From positions 1 through 20,590 of the forward strand of contig DAOVNC010000008.1 in NCBI GenBank assembly GCA_030630445.1: 20,590 bases of DNA. The letters run 5' to 3'. The translations under genes and the position numbers were made by a program. This DNA is from Kiritimatiellales bacterium (GTDB lineage Bacteria; Verrucomicrobiota; Kiritimatiellia; Kiritimatiellales; Pontiellaceae). Shown here one piece after another: positions 14,298 through 20,590 of this stretch (the first letter of the stretch is position 1; the number at the start of each line of letters is the position of its first letter). The notes beneath the pieces were generated by a model that worked only from the letters and a program-made list of their open reading frames with translations, was not told the DNA's origin and searched no databases.

Positions 14298-15359
14298 TCA
14301 GTCTTCCAGACTGTATTTTCGAATCCCCAATAACTGCATCGTCGCAAGCCACAGGAAGGTCGGAACAATATCAAGATAGCGGCGCCATAGCCTACGCGGC
14401 TCCTGGCACAATCGATGAAACCACTGCAACCCCGAATTCTTAATCCATTCAGGCGCATCCTTCTGTAATCCGGCATGAATGGGAAAGGCTGCACCCACTC
14501 CGAGCATGATGCCGCAGTCCAAAGGACGCGGTTTGAAACTTGAAACTTGAAACTTGAAATCTGAATCCGCTAAACGTGGATCATGGCCTGCCATGAATAT
14601 CTCCTGCTTTGGGGTCGAGAGTCCCACCCAGAAAAAATCCGGTTTGCAGCCGGAAACAACCTGTCGAAGCTCCTCCTCCTCCTGCTCGTTTAGTGGACGG
14701 AAGGGAGGAGCATAAGTTCCGACTATTTGAATCCCGGGAAAGCGGGATTCGAGATTCTGTTTGAGCTCCGCCAGCATCTCTTCTGTCGCGCCATACAGGA
14801 AATGCGAAAGGCATTTCTTTTCTGTTATTAAGTTGTTGGGTGAACCAAGCCCGTTGGGCTCTATCTGCTGACGCATATTATCGGTCGCTACGCTCGCGGG
14901 TTGGGTTGCTAGGGATTCCGGCTTCGCCGGGGCGGTTGTTGGGTTGTTAAACTGCCGGGTTGTCGAGGCAACTCTCGCGACTCCGTCGCGCTCCTTATCA
15001 ACTATCAACGAACACCCATCAACTTCTGATGTCGCAGCCATCAGCTGCAACATTAGATCGGGGCCATACACCCGTCCCATATGCACAAACCCCTGCTCCC
15101 GTCCCATCCATACCGTCGGCATCCCATCTGGCACCGTGAGCAATGAATTGTTGTGGATCTGTTTCAACTCGGAATCGCGTTGTGACTCAATCACCCCGTG
15201 GACCCCCGTCACGCAAACATATCCTGATCGCCCGTGAACCCGGGAATCGATCAGGGATTCCACCGCCTCATCCATATTCAAAGGAGAAATCCCAACCCCT
15301 AGAACATTGACTCTCGCAACACCGGGCAAGGCTTCTGTTTGGCTCTGATCTTGTATCAT
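14298..15359 (-). CDS. WecG/TagA/CpsF family glycosyltransferase with two in-frame insertions
   Basis: 353 residues from ATG 15359 (MIQDQSQ). The open frame extends to 15704, but that part lies inside the dehydrogenase gene in another frame and is not family-like. GT26 enzymes add N-acetylmannosamine-type sugars to a lipid-linked acceptor on the cytoplasmic face. Conserved parts: TVPDGMPTVWMGR (D78, catalytic base in the family), RVYGPDLM, SHFLYGATEEML, VGLSTPKQE (Q252), GIMLGVGAAFPIHAG, and the basic tail GLQWFHRLCQEPRRLWRRYL. The usual length is about 240-260. The excess comes mainly from residues ~115-182 (14814-15017, Asn/Pro/Thr/Ala-rich) and ~265-280 (14520-14567, encoded by 7-bp repeats). 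Both lie between conserved motifs, so activity may survive but is uncertain. Confidence 0.85.
   Translation of the reverse strand: MIQDQSQTEALPGVARVNVLGVGISPLNMDEAVESLIDSRVHGRSGYVCVTGVHGVIESQRDSELKQIHNNSLLTVPDGMPTVWMGREQGFVHMGRVYGPDLMLQLMAATSEVDGCSLIVDKERDGVARVASTTRQFNNPTTAPAKPESLATQPASVATDNMRQQIEPNGLGSPNNLITEKKCLSHFLYGATEEMLAELKQNLESRFPGIQIVGTYAPPFRPLNEQEEEELRQVVSGCKPDFFWVGLSTPKQEIFMAGHDPRLADSDFKFQVSSFKPRPLDCGIMLGVGAAFPIHAGLQKDAPEWIKNSGLQWFHRLCQEPRRLWRRYLDIVPTFLWLATMQLLGIRKYSLED
14533..14567 (+). repeat. Five 7-bp repeats (TTGAAAC) inside the WecG-like coding sequence
   Basis: TTGAAAC three times, then TTGAAAT and CTGAATC. They encode residues ~265-276 of the minus-strand glycosyltransferase, splitting the expected junction between 'DPRLA' and 'DCGIMLGVGAAF'. 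In frame, so the gene stays open. Confidence 0.85.
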
Positions 15360-15408
15360 TCTATTTCCAGTTGTTGGCAAAAAATCCCCCTTTAAATCCA
15401 GCAATAGC

Positions 15409-16569
15409 CTATCGGATATGCGAAGCGATCCGTTGCAGGTCAACGCGTACAAATCTACGGGGATTATTCCCCATCCGTTCCATGTTCGCATGGTCAACCA
15501 TGCTTGAGCGAATCTCGGCGATATCCGCACCCGAACCACCGACCCATGCCCCATCCAAACCGATACGAAAGGCAAGCCGCTGAAGAAACCGGGCGACATC
15601 ATCTGCCGAACCGCAATGCAGCATGGCACACAACTCATCCATTCGAGGCCCAACAAACCCCATCCCCCTAGGATCATTAAGATCCAACTCTTGCACAGCG
15701 GCATTCAATTCAAAAACCCAAGGCAGCATCATGGCCACAGCGTGCCCATGCGGCAAACCATAATGCGATGTAAGTGTGTATGAAAGCGCATGTGCAGCTG
15801 TTGTCTTTGCAATGTTAATGGCCTTCCCTGCGAGGTGTGCCGCCTCCATCATCCCTCTTCTGTGTTCAATGGTAGACTTAAGCACCGCTCCTTCCAGATG
15901 CTGCATGCATAAGGAAATAGCCTTAGCGCTGTATTTCCGCGACCGCTCTGTCGACCCCACGGCCCAATAGGACTCCACCGCTTGGGAAAATGCATCGAAC
16001 CCGCAACAAGCAGCCTGGTAGGGAGACATTGATTCGGTCAATCCGGGATTCAGAATCACCACATCCGGCAACATGCTGGGATGCTCAACCGAATACTTTG
16101 TTTTATCCTTGTACAACACAGAAAAACGGGTGGCCTCACTCCCCGTTCCCGCCGTCGTTGGAATGGCGATCATGGGCAACAGGTTGCCTTCCATTTCAGG
16201 TGCGGCCCGATGCAAATATTTCTGTGGATCCATTTGGGTGGATCCAAAAAAATTAATGAGCTTGGCCATATCGAGGACGGAACCCCCTCCCACCGCCACC
16301 ATGCAATCCGGAGAAAAATTCCGAAAACAAACCAAGCCAACAAGCAACTCATCCAGCACCGGATTTGTGCTGAATTCTGAAAATCGGCAGGTCGCATGTG
16401 TTTTCATTGCATCGGCCATCAATCCAGCGGCTCCCGAACGACGGTAGGACTCTCGCCCGGTTACGCAAAGAATCCGCGAACCTTCCATCCGAGCCAGTTG
16501 CCGAACCAAATAATCGCCGCTACCGGACGTGCCGAAGAATACGGACTGATCAGTACAATTTAGATCCAT
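15409..16569 (-). CDS. Iron-type alcohol dehydrogenase, probable phosphonoacetaldehyde reductase
   Basis: 386 residues, group III metal-dependent alcohol dehydrogenase. GGGSVLDMAK (94-103) binds NAD(P)H and PTTAGTGSEAT (137-147) is the family signature. The metal site reads D192, Q196 (in GFDAFSQAVES), H260 and H274. The second ligand is normally His; Gln here is, as I recall, also seen in phosphonoacetaldehyde reductases such as PhpC. Placed directly after ppd (20-base overlap), it would reduce phosphonoacetaldehyde to 2-hydroxyethylphosphonate and so drive the unfavourable PEP mutase step forward together with the decarboxylase. ATG 16569 lies inside the end of ppd. Substrate is inferred from context; the family fold is certain. 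Confidence 0.88.
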   Translation of the reverse strand: MDLNCTDQSVFFGTSGSGDYLVRQLARMEGSRILCVTGRESYRRSGAAGLMADAMKTHATCRFSEFSTNPVLDELLVGLVCFRNFSPDCMVAVGGGSVLDMAKLINFFGSTQMDPQKYLHRAAPEMEGNLLPMIAIPTTAGTGSEATRFSVLYKDKTKYSVEHPSMLPDVVILNPGLTESMSPYQAACCGFDAFSQAVESYWAVGSTERSRKYSAKAISLCMQHLEGAVLKSTIEHRRGMMEAAHLAGKAINIAKTTAAHALSYTLTSHYGLPHGHAVAMMLPWVFELNAAVQELDLNDPRGMGFVGPRMDELCAMLHCGSADDVARFLQRLAFRIGLDGAWVGGSGADIAEIRSSMVDHANMERMGNNPRRFVRVDLQRIASHIR

Positions 16570-17695
16570 GCAAAAAATCCATCAAAGCAATTTTATTTCC
16601 ACGGGGCGTCGTATCCGGCCGGCCAAGATCATGCCGGGCCTGGGCAGAAACACGGACTTCAAGAAAGCCCGGCCCCACCGAAATATTCAAATCAGAAACC
16701 GCCTGTTCCACCCCCGGCCTGTCCTCAGCCAGCCATACACTCCGGTATCCACAGGCGTTGGCCACATCCACAAGTGAAACAGAAGCGGCCACGGTAGGTT
16801 GTCCTCCAACCGATCCATGTACCCCGTTGTTGAAAACGATATGCCTGAGATTCCCGCACCCGGACTGCCCCACCAAGGCCATGCCCCCCATGTGCATTAA
16901 AACCGCGCCATCTCCATCAAAACAGAACACCGGGCGCTCCGGCTGTGCAAGGGCGATTCCCAACGCAATCTGCGAGGCATGGCCCATTCCGCCAACAGCC
17001 ATAAAGTCCTGGCCATGCCCTTCACCGTGCATTTCACGATATGCGTAGAGCTCCCGGGATATATGCCCCGTGGTTGACACAACAACGGCATTCGAAGGAA
17101 GTGATCCGGCAACCATGCCGATCGCCTCCTCCCGCGATAGGTTTCCGAGAGGGGTATGCGTGTTTTTAGGCTTATATTCAGAGAACGTCCCGCTCTTTAC
17201 CACCAATGCCACCGGCCTACTCTTCTGCACGGCAAGATCTAAAAGCCTTTCCACCTGGGCCGAGGCTAGGTCATTTTCCTGCGACAACACTTCATAGGGA
17301 ACTTCCATCGCCTCGAACACGTCCTTCATCACACGGCCCTGCGTCACATGCTGTGGTTCATCGGGGTTCTCCGGCTCCCCCCGCCACCCCACCAACAGCA
17401 ACATGGGAATTCCATAGACTGCTGGATCGCACAGAGACAAAAGCGGGTTCATTGCATTCCCCTGCCCTGAGTTCTGCAGATAGACCATGGCTGGATTCCC
17501 CGTAGCCAAATAGTGCCCGGCCGCCAAACCAACCGCCCCCCCTTCATTGGCAGCGATCACATGTTCATCCGCAGGCGCATGATCCGAAAGATACGCGCAA
17601 AAATGTTTTAGCAACGAATCCGGCACGCCGGCAAAGAAACCAATCCCGCAATCCCTCAACGACCGATAGAATTTTCCGCAATCGATCATATTCAT
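16550..17695 (-). CDS. ppd: Phosphonopyruvate decarboxylase (ThDP-dependent)
   Basis: 381 residues, close to the family's usual length. Decarboxylates phosphonopyruvate to phosphonoacetaldehyde, making phosphonate formation irreversible. Motifs: GVPDSLLKHF (23-32), the ThDP-activating Glu in ANEGGAVG (E51), NSGQGNAMNP (75-84), the ThDP/Mg motif from GDGAVLMHMGG (261-271) to FNNGVHGSVGGQPT (288-301), and LGRPDTTPRGNK near the C-terminus, where family members have LGRPTTTP. Sulfopyruvate decarboxylases share the fold, but the adjacent PEP mutase favours the phosphonate substrate. ATG 17695 directly abuts the stop of the CDP-alcohol transferase gene (0 bases between). A second ATG two codons in is equally possible. 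Confidence 0.93.
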   Translation of the reverse strand: MNMIDCGKFYRSLRDCGIGFFAGVPDSLLKHFCAYLSDHAPADEHVIAANEGGAVGLAAGHYLATGNPAMVYLQNSGQGNAMNPLLSLCDPAVYGIPMLLLVGWRGEPENPDEPQHVTQGRVMKDVFEAMEVPYEVLSQENDLASAQVERLLDLAVQKSRPVALVVKSGTFSEYKPKNTHTPLGNLSREEAIGMVAGSLPSNAVVVSTTGHISRELYAYREMHGEGHGQDFMAVGGMGHASQIALGIALAQPERPVFCFDGDGAVLMHMGGMALVGQSGCGNLRHIVFNNGVHGSVGGQPTVAASVSLVDVANACGYRSVWLAEDRPGVEQAVSDLNISVGPGFLEVRVSAQARHDLGRPDTTPRGNKIALMDFLHGSKLY

Positions 17696-18394
17696 TCAAC
17701 GCCTCGTTCGCAGATGGTTGCACCACGGCACAATCACATTGTGCAACAATGAAAAAACAACACAGGCCATGGCAAGGCATGCACTCAAAAGATACGCCTT
17801 GGAGAGCGGGCCGGCAATGAACATGATAAAACAGGATAATAGCTGCCCCGGCTTAAAATGAATTTTATAACGCGCAAAGAAACCAAGCGAATCGGATTGT
17901 TCACAATTAGCCTGAGCTTGGGTCACATCGCTTTCCTTCCACTTCAAATCAAAAACATCCTTGAGGAAGAACACCAGCAAAAAGACCTGTACAGCAGCAA
18001 ACTCCACTATCATGCCTTCATTGATAAACGACCAGCCCATCCCCAGCAACATCAGGCCAATCACGATACGATCAACCACAAAATCATAAAAAGCACCCAA
18101 AGGATCCCCAGCTCCGCGCAACCGCGCCAGTTTGCCGTCAATACTATCGAGCAGAAAGAACAGGTAATATGCAACCGCACCCCAGCCAAACCGCCCCGAA
18201 ACAAAGAACCATGCACCCATCAAACCGGGAATCAATGCCGAAACCGTAACAAGATTTGCACTGATCCATCCTACTTTTGAGAACAGGATCGTTAGAGGAA
18301 CTGCCAGTGGATCAAAGAACAACCGCGTCGTGAAGATGTCAGGCTTCATGGCATCCCACACCGCGCAGAATTCGTTTTTAGTAAAAAGGTTCAT
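17696..18394 (-). CDS. CDP-alcohol phosphatidyltransferase-family protein (candidate phosphonate head-group transferase)
   Basis: 232 residues with about six membrane helices. It carries the complete family motif D83-x2-D86-G87-x2-A90-R91-x8-G100-x3-D104-x3-D108 (seen as LLDSIDGKLAR and GAFYDFVVD), so metal and CDP binding should be intact. Family members join a CDP-activated alcohol or lipid with an alcohol acceptor in the membrane. In this operon, between pepM and ppd, the logical donor is a CMP-phosphonate made by the cytidylyltransferase domain of the PepM fusion, and the acceptor a lipid or polyprenyl-linked glycan. A housekeeping role (phosphatidylglycerol or phosphatidylserine synthesis) is less likely given position. 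ATG 18394 has a poor ribosome site, because the 8-bp repeat array starts 17 bases upstream; the ATG at residue 16 is an alternative. Confidence 0.88.
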   Translation of the reverse strand: MNLFTKNEFCAVWDAMKPDIFTTRLFFDPLAVPLTILFSKVGWISANLVTVSALIPGLMGAWFFVSGRFGWGAVAYYLFFLLDSIDGKLARLRGAGDPLGAFYDFVVDRIVIGLMLLGMGWSFINEGMIVEFAAVQVFLLVFFLKDVFDLKWKESDVTQAQANCEQSDSLGFFARYKIHFKPGQLLSCFIMFIAGPLSKAYLLSACLAMACVVFSLLHNVIVPWCNHLRTRR

Positions 18395-18411
18395 AGATCA
18401 CATGGAAAGGG

Positions 18412-18459
18412 TAAGGGTGTATGGGAGTAAGGGTGTATGGGAGTAAGGGCGTATGGAAG
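18412..18459 (+). repeat. Six 8-bp repeats (TAAGGGTG/TATGGGAG), left arm of cassette
   Basis: Octads TAAGGGTG, TATGGGAG, TAAGGGTG, TATGGGAG, TAAGGGCG and TATGGAAG in a row, G-rich on the plus strand. The array lies between the stop of the four-helix-bundle gene (5 bases away) and the start of the CDP-alcohol transferase gene (17 bases away). Confidence 0.9.
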
Positions 18460-18463
18460 TTGG

Positions 18464-18841
18464 TTATCTGCACCATTTATCGGCTCCGTCTATCATTGTC
18501 ACAAGCTGTGCGATGATTCGTTCGTATCGTTGATCGAAATCTTCATATACCGCCTCGGTCATGAATTTGGCCTTCAAAGAAAAATCCAACCAGCACTGCA
18601 TTTCCGATGCTTCAGTCTCAGAGTCACTAAGTTTCGCGATAAACGCAGCTTTATAACGACGCTTCCTCCAAGCCTCGGATATGTTTGCCGGAACGGAACG
18701 CGAAGCACGCCTCATCTGGTCCGCTAAGACATATCGTTCTTCAGTTGGCAGTGCTTTGGCAAATTCATGAATCTCCAACGATAGAGTCAGCGACTCCTGA
18801 TACACATCCAAATCTCGAAAGCTGTTTGCAAACTCACCCAT
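18464..18841 (-). CDS. Four-helix-bundle protein (S23 / 23S rRNA intervening-sequence type)
   Basis: A 125-residue helical protein: FRDLDVYQESLTLSLEIHEF, then LADQMRRASRSVPANISEAW (the family signature), then a long amphipathic helix with LSDSETEASEMQCWLDF. ATG 18841 has GGAG at good spacing. The family was first found encoded in rRNA intervening sequences; most copies stand alone, and they are related to the Avd accessory protein of diversity-generating retroelements. Its function is unknown; oligomeric RNA or nucleic-acid binding has been suggested. No reverse transcriptase or variable repeat is visible here. It is inserted within the phosphonate operon and bounded by 8-bp repeat arrays in inverted orientation, so it is probably a passenger unrelated to phosphonate synthesis. 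Confidence 0.9.
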   Translation of the reverse strand: MGEFANSFRDLDVYQESLTLSLEIHEFAKALPTEERYVLADQMRRASRSVPANISEAWRKRRYKAAFIAKLSDSETEASEMQCWLDFSLKAKFMTEAVYEDFDQRYERIIAQLVTMIDGADKWCR

Positions 18842-18859
18842 GTTTCACTCCGTTTTTAG

Positions 18860-19038
18860 TATGGGAGTAATTGGGTATTAGAGTCAGGGAGTCACTCCCC
18901 ATCACCCTACCCCAAAACGCCAATACTCCCGCACCCATTCACGCCCCTACACCCACACTCAATTACTCCATCACGCCCTTACACCCATACTCAACTACGC
19001 CCCTACTCAAACACGCCCATACTCCACTACCCAACTAC
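18860..19038. repeat. 8-bp repeat array, right arm of cassette (about 17 C-rich octads)
   Basis: From 18903 to 19038 the sequence divides cleanly into 17 octads, all ending in AC (CACCCTAC, GCCCCTAC, ACCCACAC, TCAATTAC, GCCCTTAC, ACCCATAC and so on). The reverse complement is the same TGGGNGTA-type text as the left arm. At 18860-18891 four octads run in the opposite sense (TATGGGAG ... TCAGGGAG), allowing a hairpin around GGGAGTCACTCCC. The last octad includes the stop codon (19035-19037) of pepM. Confidence 0.9.
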
Positions 19039-20324
19039 TGAACGAGGTTCAGTATATCCTTGATTGGCATGCAGTTTCCATCCGCTTCCTTTGCCCGCCC
19101 ATGGGTAAGAATACTTGTGGCTGTCTTCATCATGGCAGGATAGGCACTGCGCAGAAGCTGGTTGGCATAGATCACCACATTCACGCCCCAGTTTTCGAGT
19201 TCCTGCTCCGTGACTTGCGGAAAGGTGCTTGGCACAACCACCAATGGAACCTTCTTTTCCAATAACTGGAACTCTGCGCAAAATTCATGAATCTGGTCTG
19301 GAGAGGTTGCCTTGCTGTGAATCATAATCCCATCGGCACCGGCATCGATATAGGCCGTCACCCGTTTCAGCGCATCCTCCGGACCCGCACCGGAGATCAG
19401 ACTTTCGCACCGGGAAATCACCATGAACTCATCTGTAACCTGAGCAGCTTTCCCCTGCTTAATTTTGTAGCAGACATTTTCAATTGAATCCTGAGACTGA
19501 ACTACAGACGATTCCGAAAGCGAATTCTGCTTCAATCCTATTTTATCTTCGATGATTACCGCAGAAACACCCAAGCGCTCCAGCGATCGCACCATAAACA
19601 CAAAGTGCTCCGGCAAACCGCCGCTATCCCCATCATAAATGATTGGCTTGGTCGTTACCTCCAGAATATCATTCACCGTGCTTAGACGTGATGTTAGATC
19701 GACGCATTCGATATCCGGTTTCCCCTTCGAGGTTGAATCGGTCAGACTACTAAGCCAAATCGCGTCAAACTCCTGTAAACTGCCGTCTTTATCCACTTGG
19801 CATTGTTCAACAATGAGGCCGCTAAGCCCGCTGTGCGCCTCCATGGCCCGGATCAAAGGCTTCGCGGAAAGCAATCGCCCTAGCCGTTTCCGTCGGTTAT
19901 CCGGCGTGGTGCCCACATCCTTCAACGCCTGGTTGATCATGGTTGAAGAGATTCCTTGCGTATAGGAAGGCTCAATGAGCTCGCCGCCCCACTCTGCCAA
20001 GGTATCGATTACCCGTTGACGGGTGGCCCGCTGAATCCCCGTTTTCCAATCATCGCCATGCACTACATAATCCGGCTTCAGATCCTGGAGATTGGCCACA
20101 TAATCCAAGGTCTTCTGCGGAACGACCTGATGAACGCCCTTGATGCTTTGCACGATGACGGCTCGCTGCTCATAGTTCATATAAGGCAAGCGCTTATAGC
20201 TCGCAATCGCCTCATCCGTGAGTACGCCGACCGTCACTTCACCATATTGGGTAGCCGTGTTAATGATATTCGAATGCCCCGGATGGATTAGATCCGCACT
20301 CATGGCGATATAGACTTTTTTCAT
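19035..20324 (-). CDS. pepM: Phosphoenolpyruvate mutase fused to N-terminal cytidylyltransferase domain
   Basis: 429 residues from ATG 20324 with AGG upstream; the frame also has a GTG two codons earlier. Residues 1-~135 are a nucleotidyltransferase of the HxGH class: HPGH at 14-17, KRLPYMNYEQR, GDDW, ISSTMI at 125-130. After a basic linker (~140-150), residues ~155-429 are PEP mutase of the isocitrate-lyase superfamily, with the diagnostic EDKxGxKxNS motif (EDKIGLKQNS, 259-268), YDGDSGG and ADGIMIHSK. PEP mutase rearranges PEP to phosphonopyruvate, the entry to almost all phosphonates. The fused domain probably activates the product phosphonate with CTP. It is the first gene of the leftward run; ppd, the reductase and a CDP-alcohol transferase follow. 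Its stop codon is part of the 8-bp repeat array. Confidence 0.95.
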   Translation of the reverse strand: MKKVYIAMSADLIHPGHSNIINTATQYGEVTVGVLTDEAIASYKRLPYMNYEQRAVIVQSIKGVHQVVPQKTLDYVANLQDLKPDYVVHGDDWKTGIQRATRQRVIDTLAEWGGELIEPSYTQGISSTMINQALKDVGTTPDNRRKRLGRLLSAKPLIRAMEAHSGLSGLIVEQCQVDKDGSLQEFDAIWLSSLTDSTSKGKPDIECVDLTSRLSTVNDILEVTTKPIIYDGDSGGLPEHFVFMVRSLERLGVSAVIIEDKIGLKQNSLSESSVVQSQDSIENVCYKIKQGKAAQVTDEFMVISRCESLISGAGPEDALKRVTAYIDAGADGIMIHSKATSPDQIHEFCAEFQLLEKKVPLVVVPSTFPQVTEQELENWGVNVVIYANQLLRSAYPAMMKTATSILTHGRAKEADGNCMPIKDILNLVQ

Positions 20325-20590
20325 AGGCACCTGTTCGTTGAAACCGCTAAATATTAAACCACTTCATCCGTAAAATCGCTGAATATACAATCGCTAATAT
20401 ACGCCTTGTAGCAAAGCGGGAAATAATTTGCACAGCAAATAGTTCCGCAGGAACGGTTCAATAAACACGAATGAGATCAAAAAGGTTCTACCCACCCGTT
20501 CGTTCCGCTCCGTGAATGGCTCCTTTATCCTAAAACGGGATTGAACCACAGATGAACACGAATAAACACCGATTGTAGAAAGGGTTGAGG
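20325..20590. other. Leader region of the phosphonate operon; dispersed-repeat text at the far end
   Basis: The 100 bases nearest pepM are AT-rich and probably hold its promoter, but no -10/-35 pair with good spacing stands out. The far end (20540-20575) contains ACCACAGATGAACACGAATA and following bases, a short-period text found between genes in many environmental bacteria; a related piece lies near 20460-20475. No gene seen. Confidence 0.45.

Noticed and set aside
15360..15704. 115-codon N-terminal extension of the WecG-like frame
   Set aside because: It overlaps the conserved C-terminus of the dehydrogenase in another frame and has no family similarity; family-like sequence begins soon after ATG 15359.
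18464..18841. Diversity-generating retroelement based on the Avd-related four-helix-bundle protein
   Set aside because: No reverse transcriptase, template repeat or variable repeat is present in the window.

Overview
This window reads as a cell-surface polysaccharide and phosphonate biosynthesis locus from a Gram-negative-type bacterium. The mix of genes points to the PVC group, most likely a Kiritimatiellota (Pontiella-like) or Lentisphaerota relative: an exosortase, an EF-hand secreted protein, free-standing four-helix-bundle (S23/IVP-type) genes and many short-period intergenic repeats. The taxonomic call is inference, because no ribosomal marker is present. Nearly every gene lies on the minus strand.

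Right half (about 20324 down to 7749): a long leftward run. It starts with a phosphonate pathway: a cytidylyltransferase-PEP mutase fusion (pepM), phosphonopyruvate decarboxylase (ppd), an iron-type alcohol dehydrogenase likely to reduce phosphonoacetaldehyde to 2-hydroxyethylphosphonate (HEP), and a CDP-alcohol phosphatidyltransferase-family enzyme that could move the CMP-activated phosphonate onto a lipid or glycan. No aminotransferase for the 2-aminoethylphosphonate branch is visible. The run continues with a WecG/TagA/CpsF glycosyltransferase, a GT-C-like membrane protein, a GDP-mannose 3,5-epimerase-like enzyme, a WbaP-type initiating sugar-phosphate transferase and an O-antigen-ligase/TPR protein. 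The simplest joint reading is a surface glycan or lipid decorated with HEP.

Two cassettes interrupt this run exactly at gene junctions. Each is a four-helix-bundle gene (one intact, one reduced to 31 codons) bounded by inverted short-period repeat arrays, 8-bp period in one and 7-bp in the other. The WecG-like gene has also gained two in-frame low-complexity segments, one of them made of 7-bp repeats.

Left half: an MtaD-type deaminase (6125-7375), a repeat-rich gene-poor stretch with a decayed gene (about 5290-6120), a putative sigma-54-driven 30-residue membrane peptide with its own terminator (5146-5358), ilvD (3258-4949), a DUF6941-type gene, an EF-hand protein with 123-bp internal repeats, tRNA-Gly(GCC) with a duplicated 3' end, and an exosortase overlapping a partner gene that runs off the left edge.
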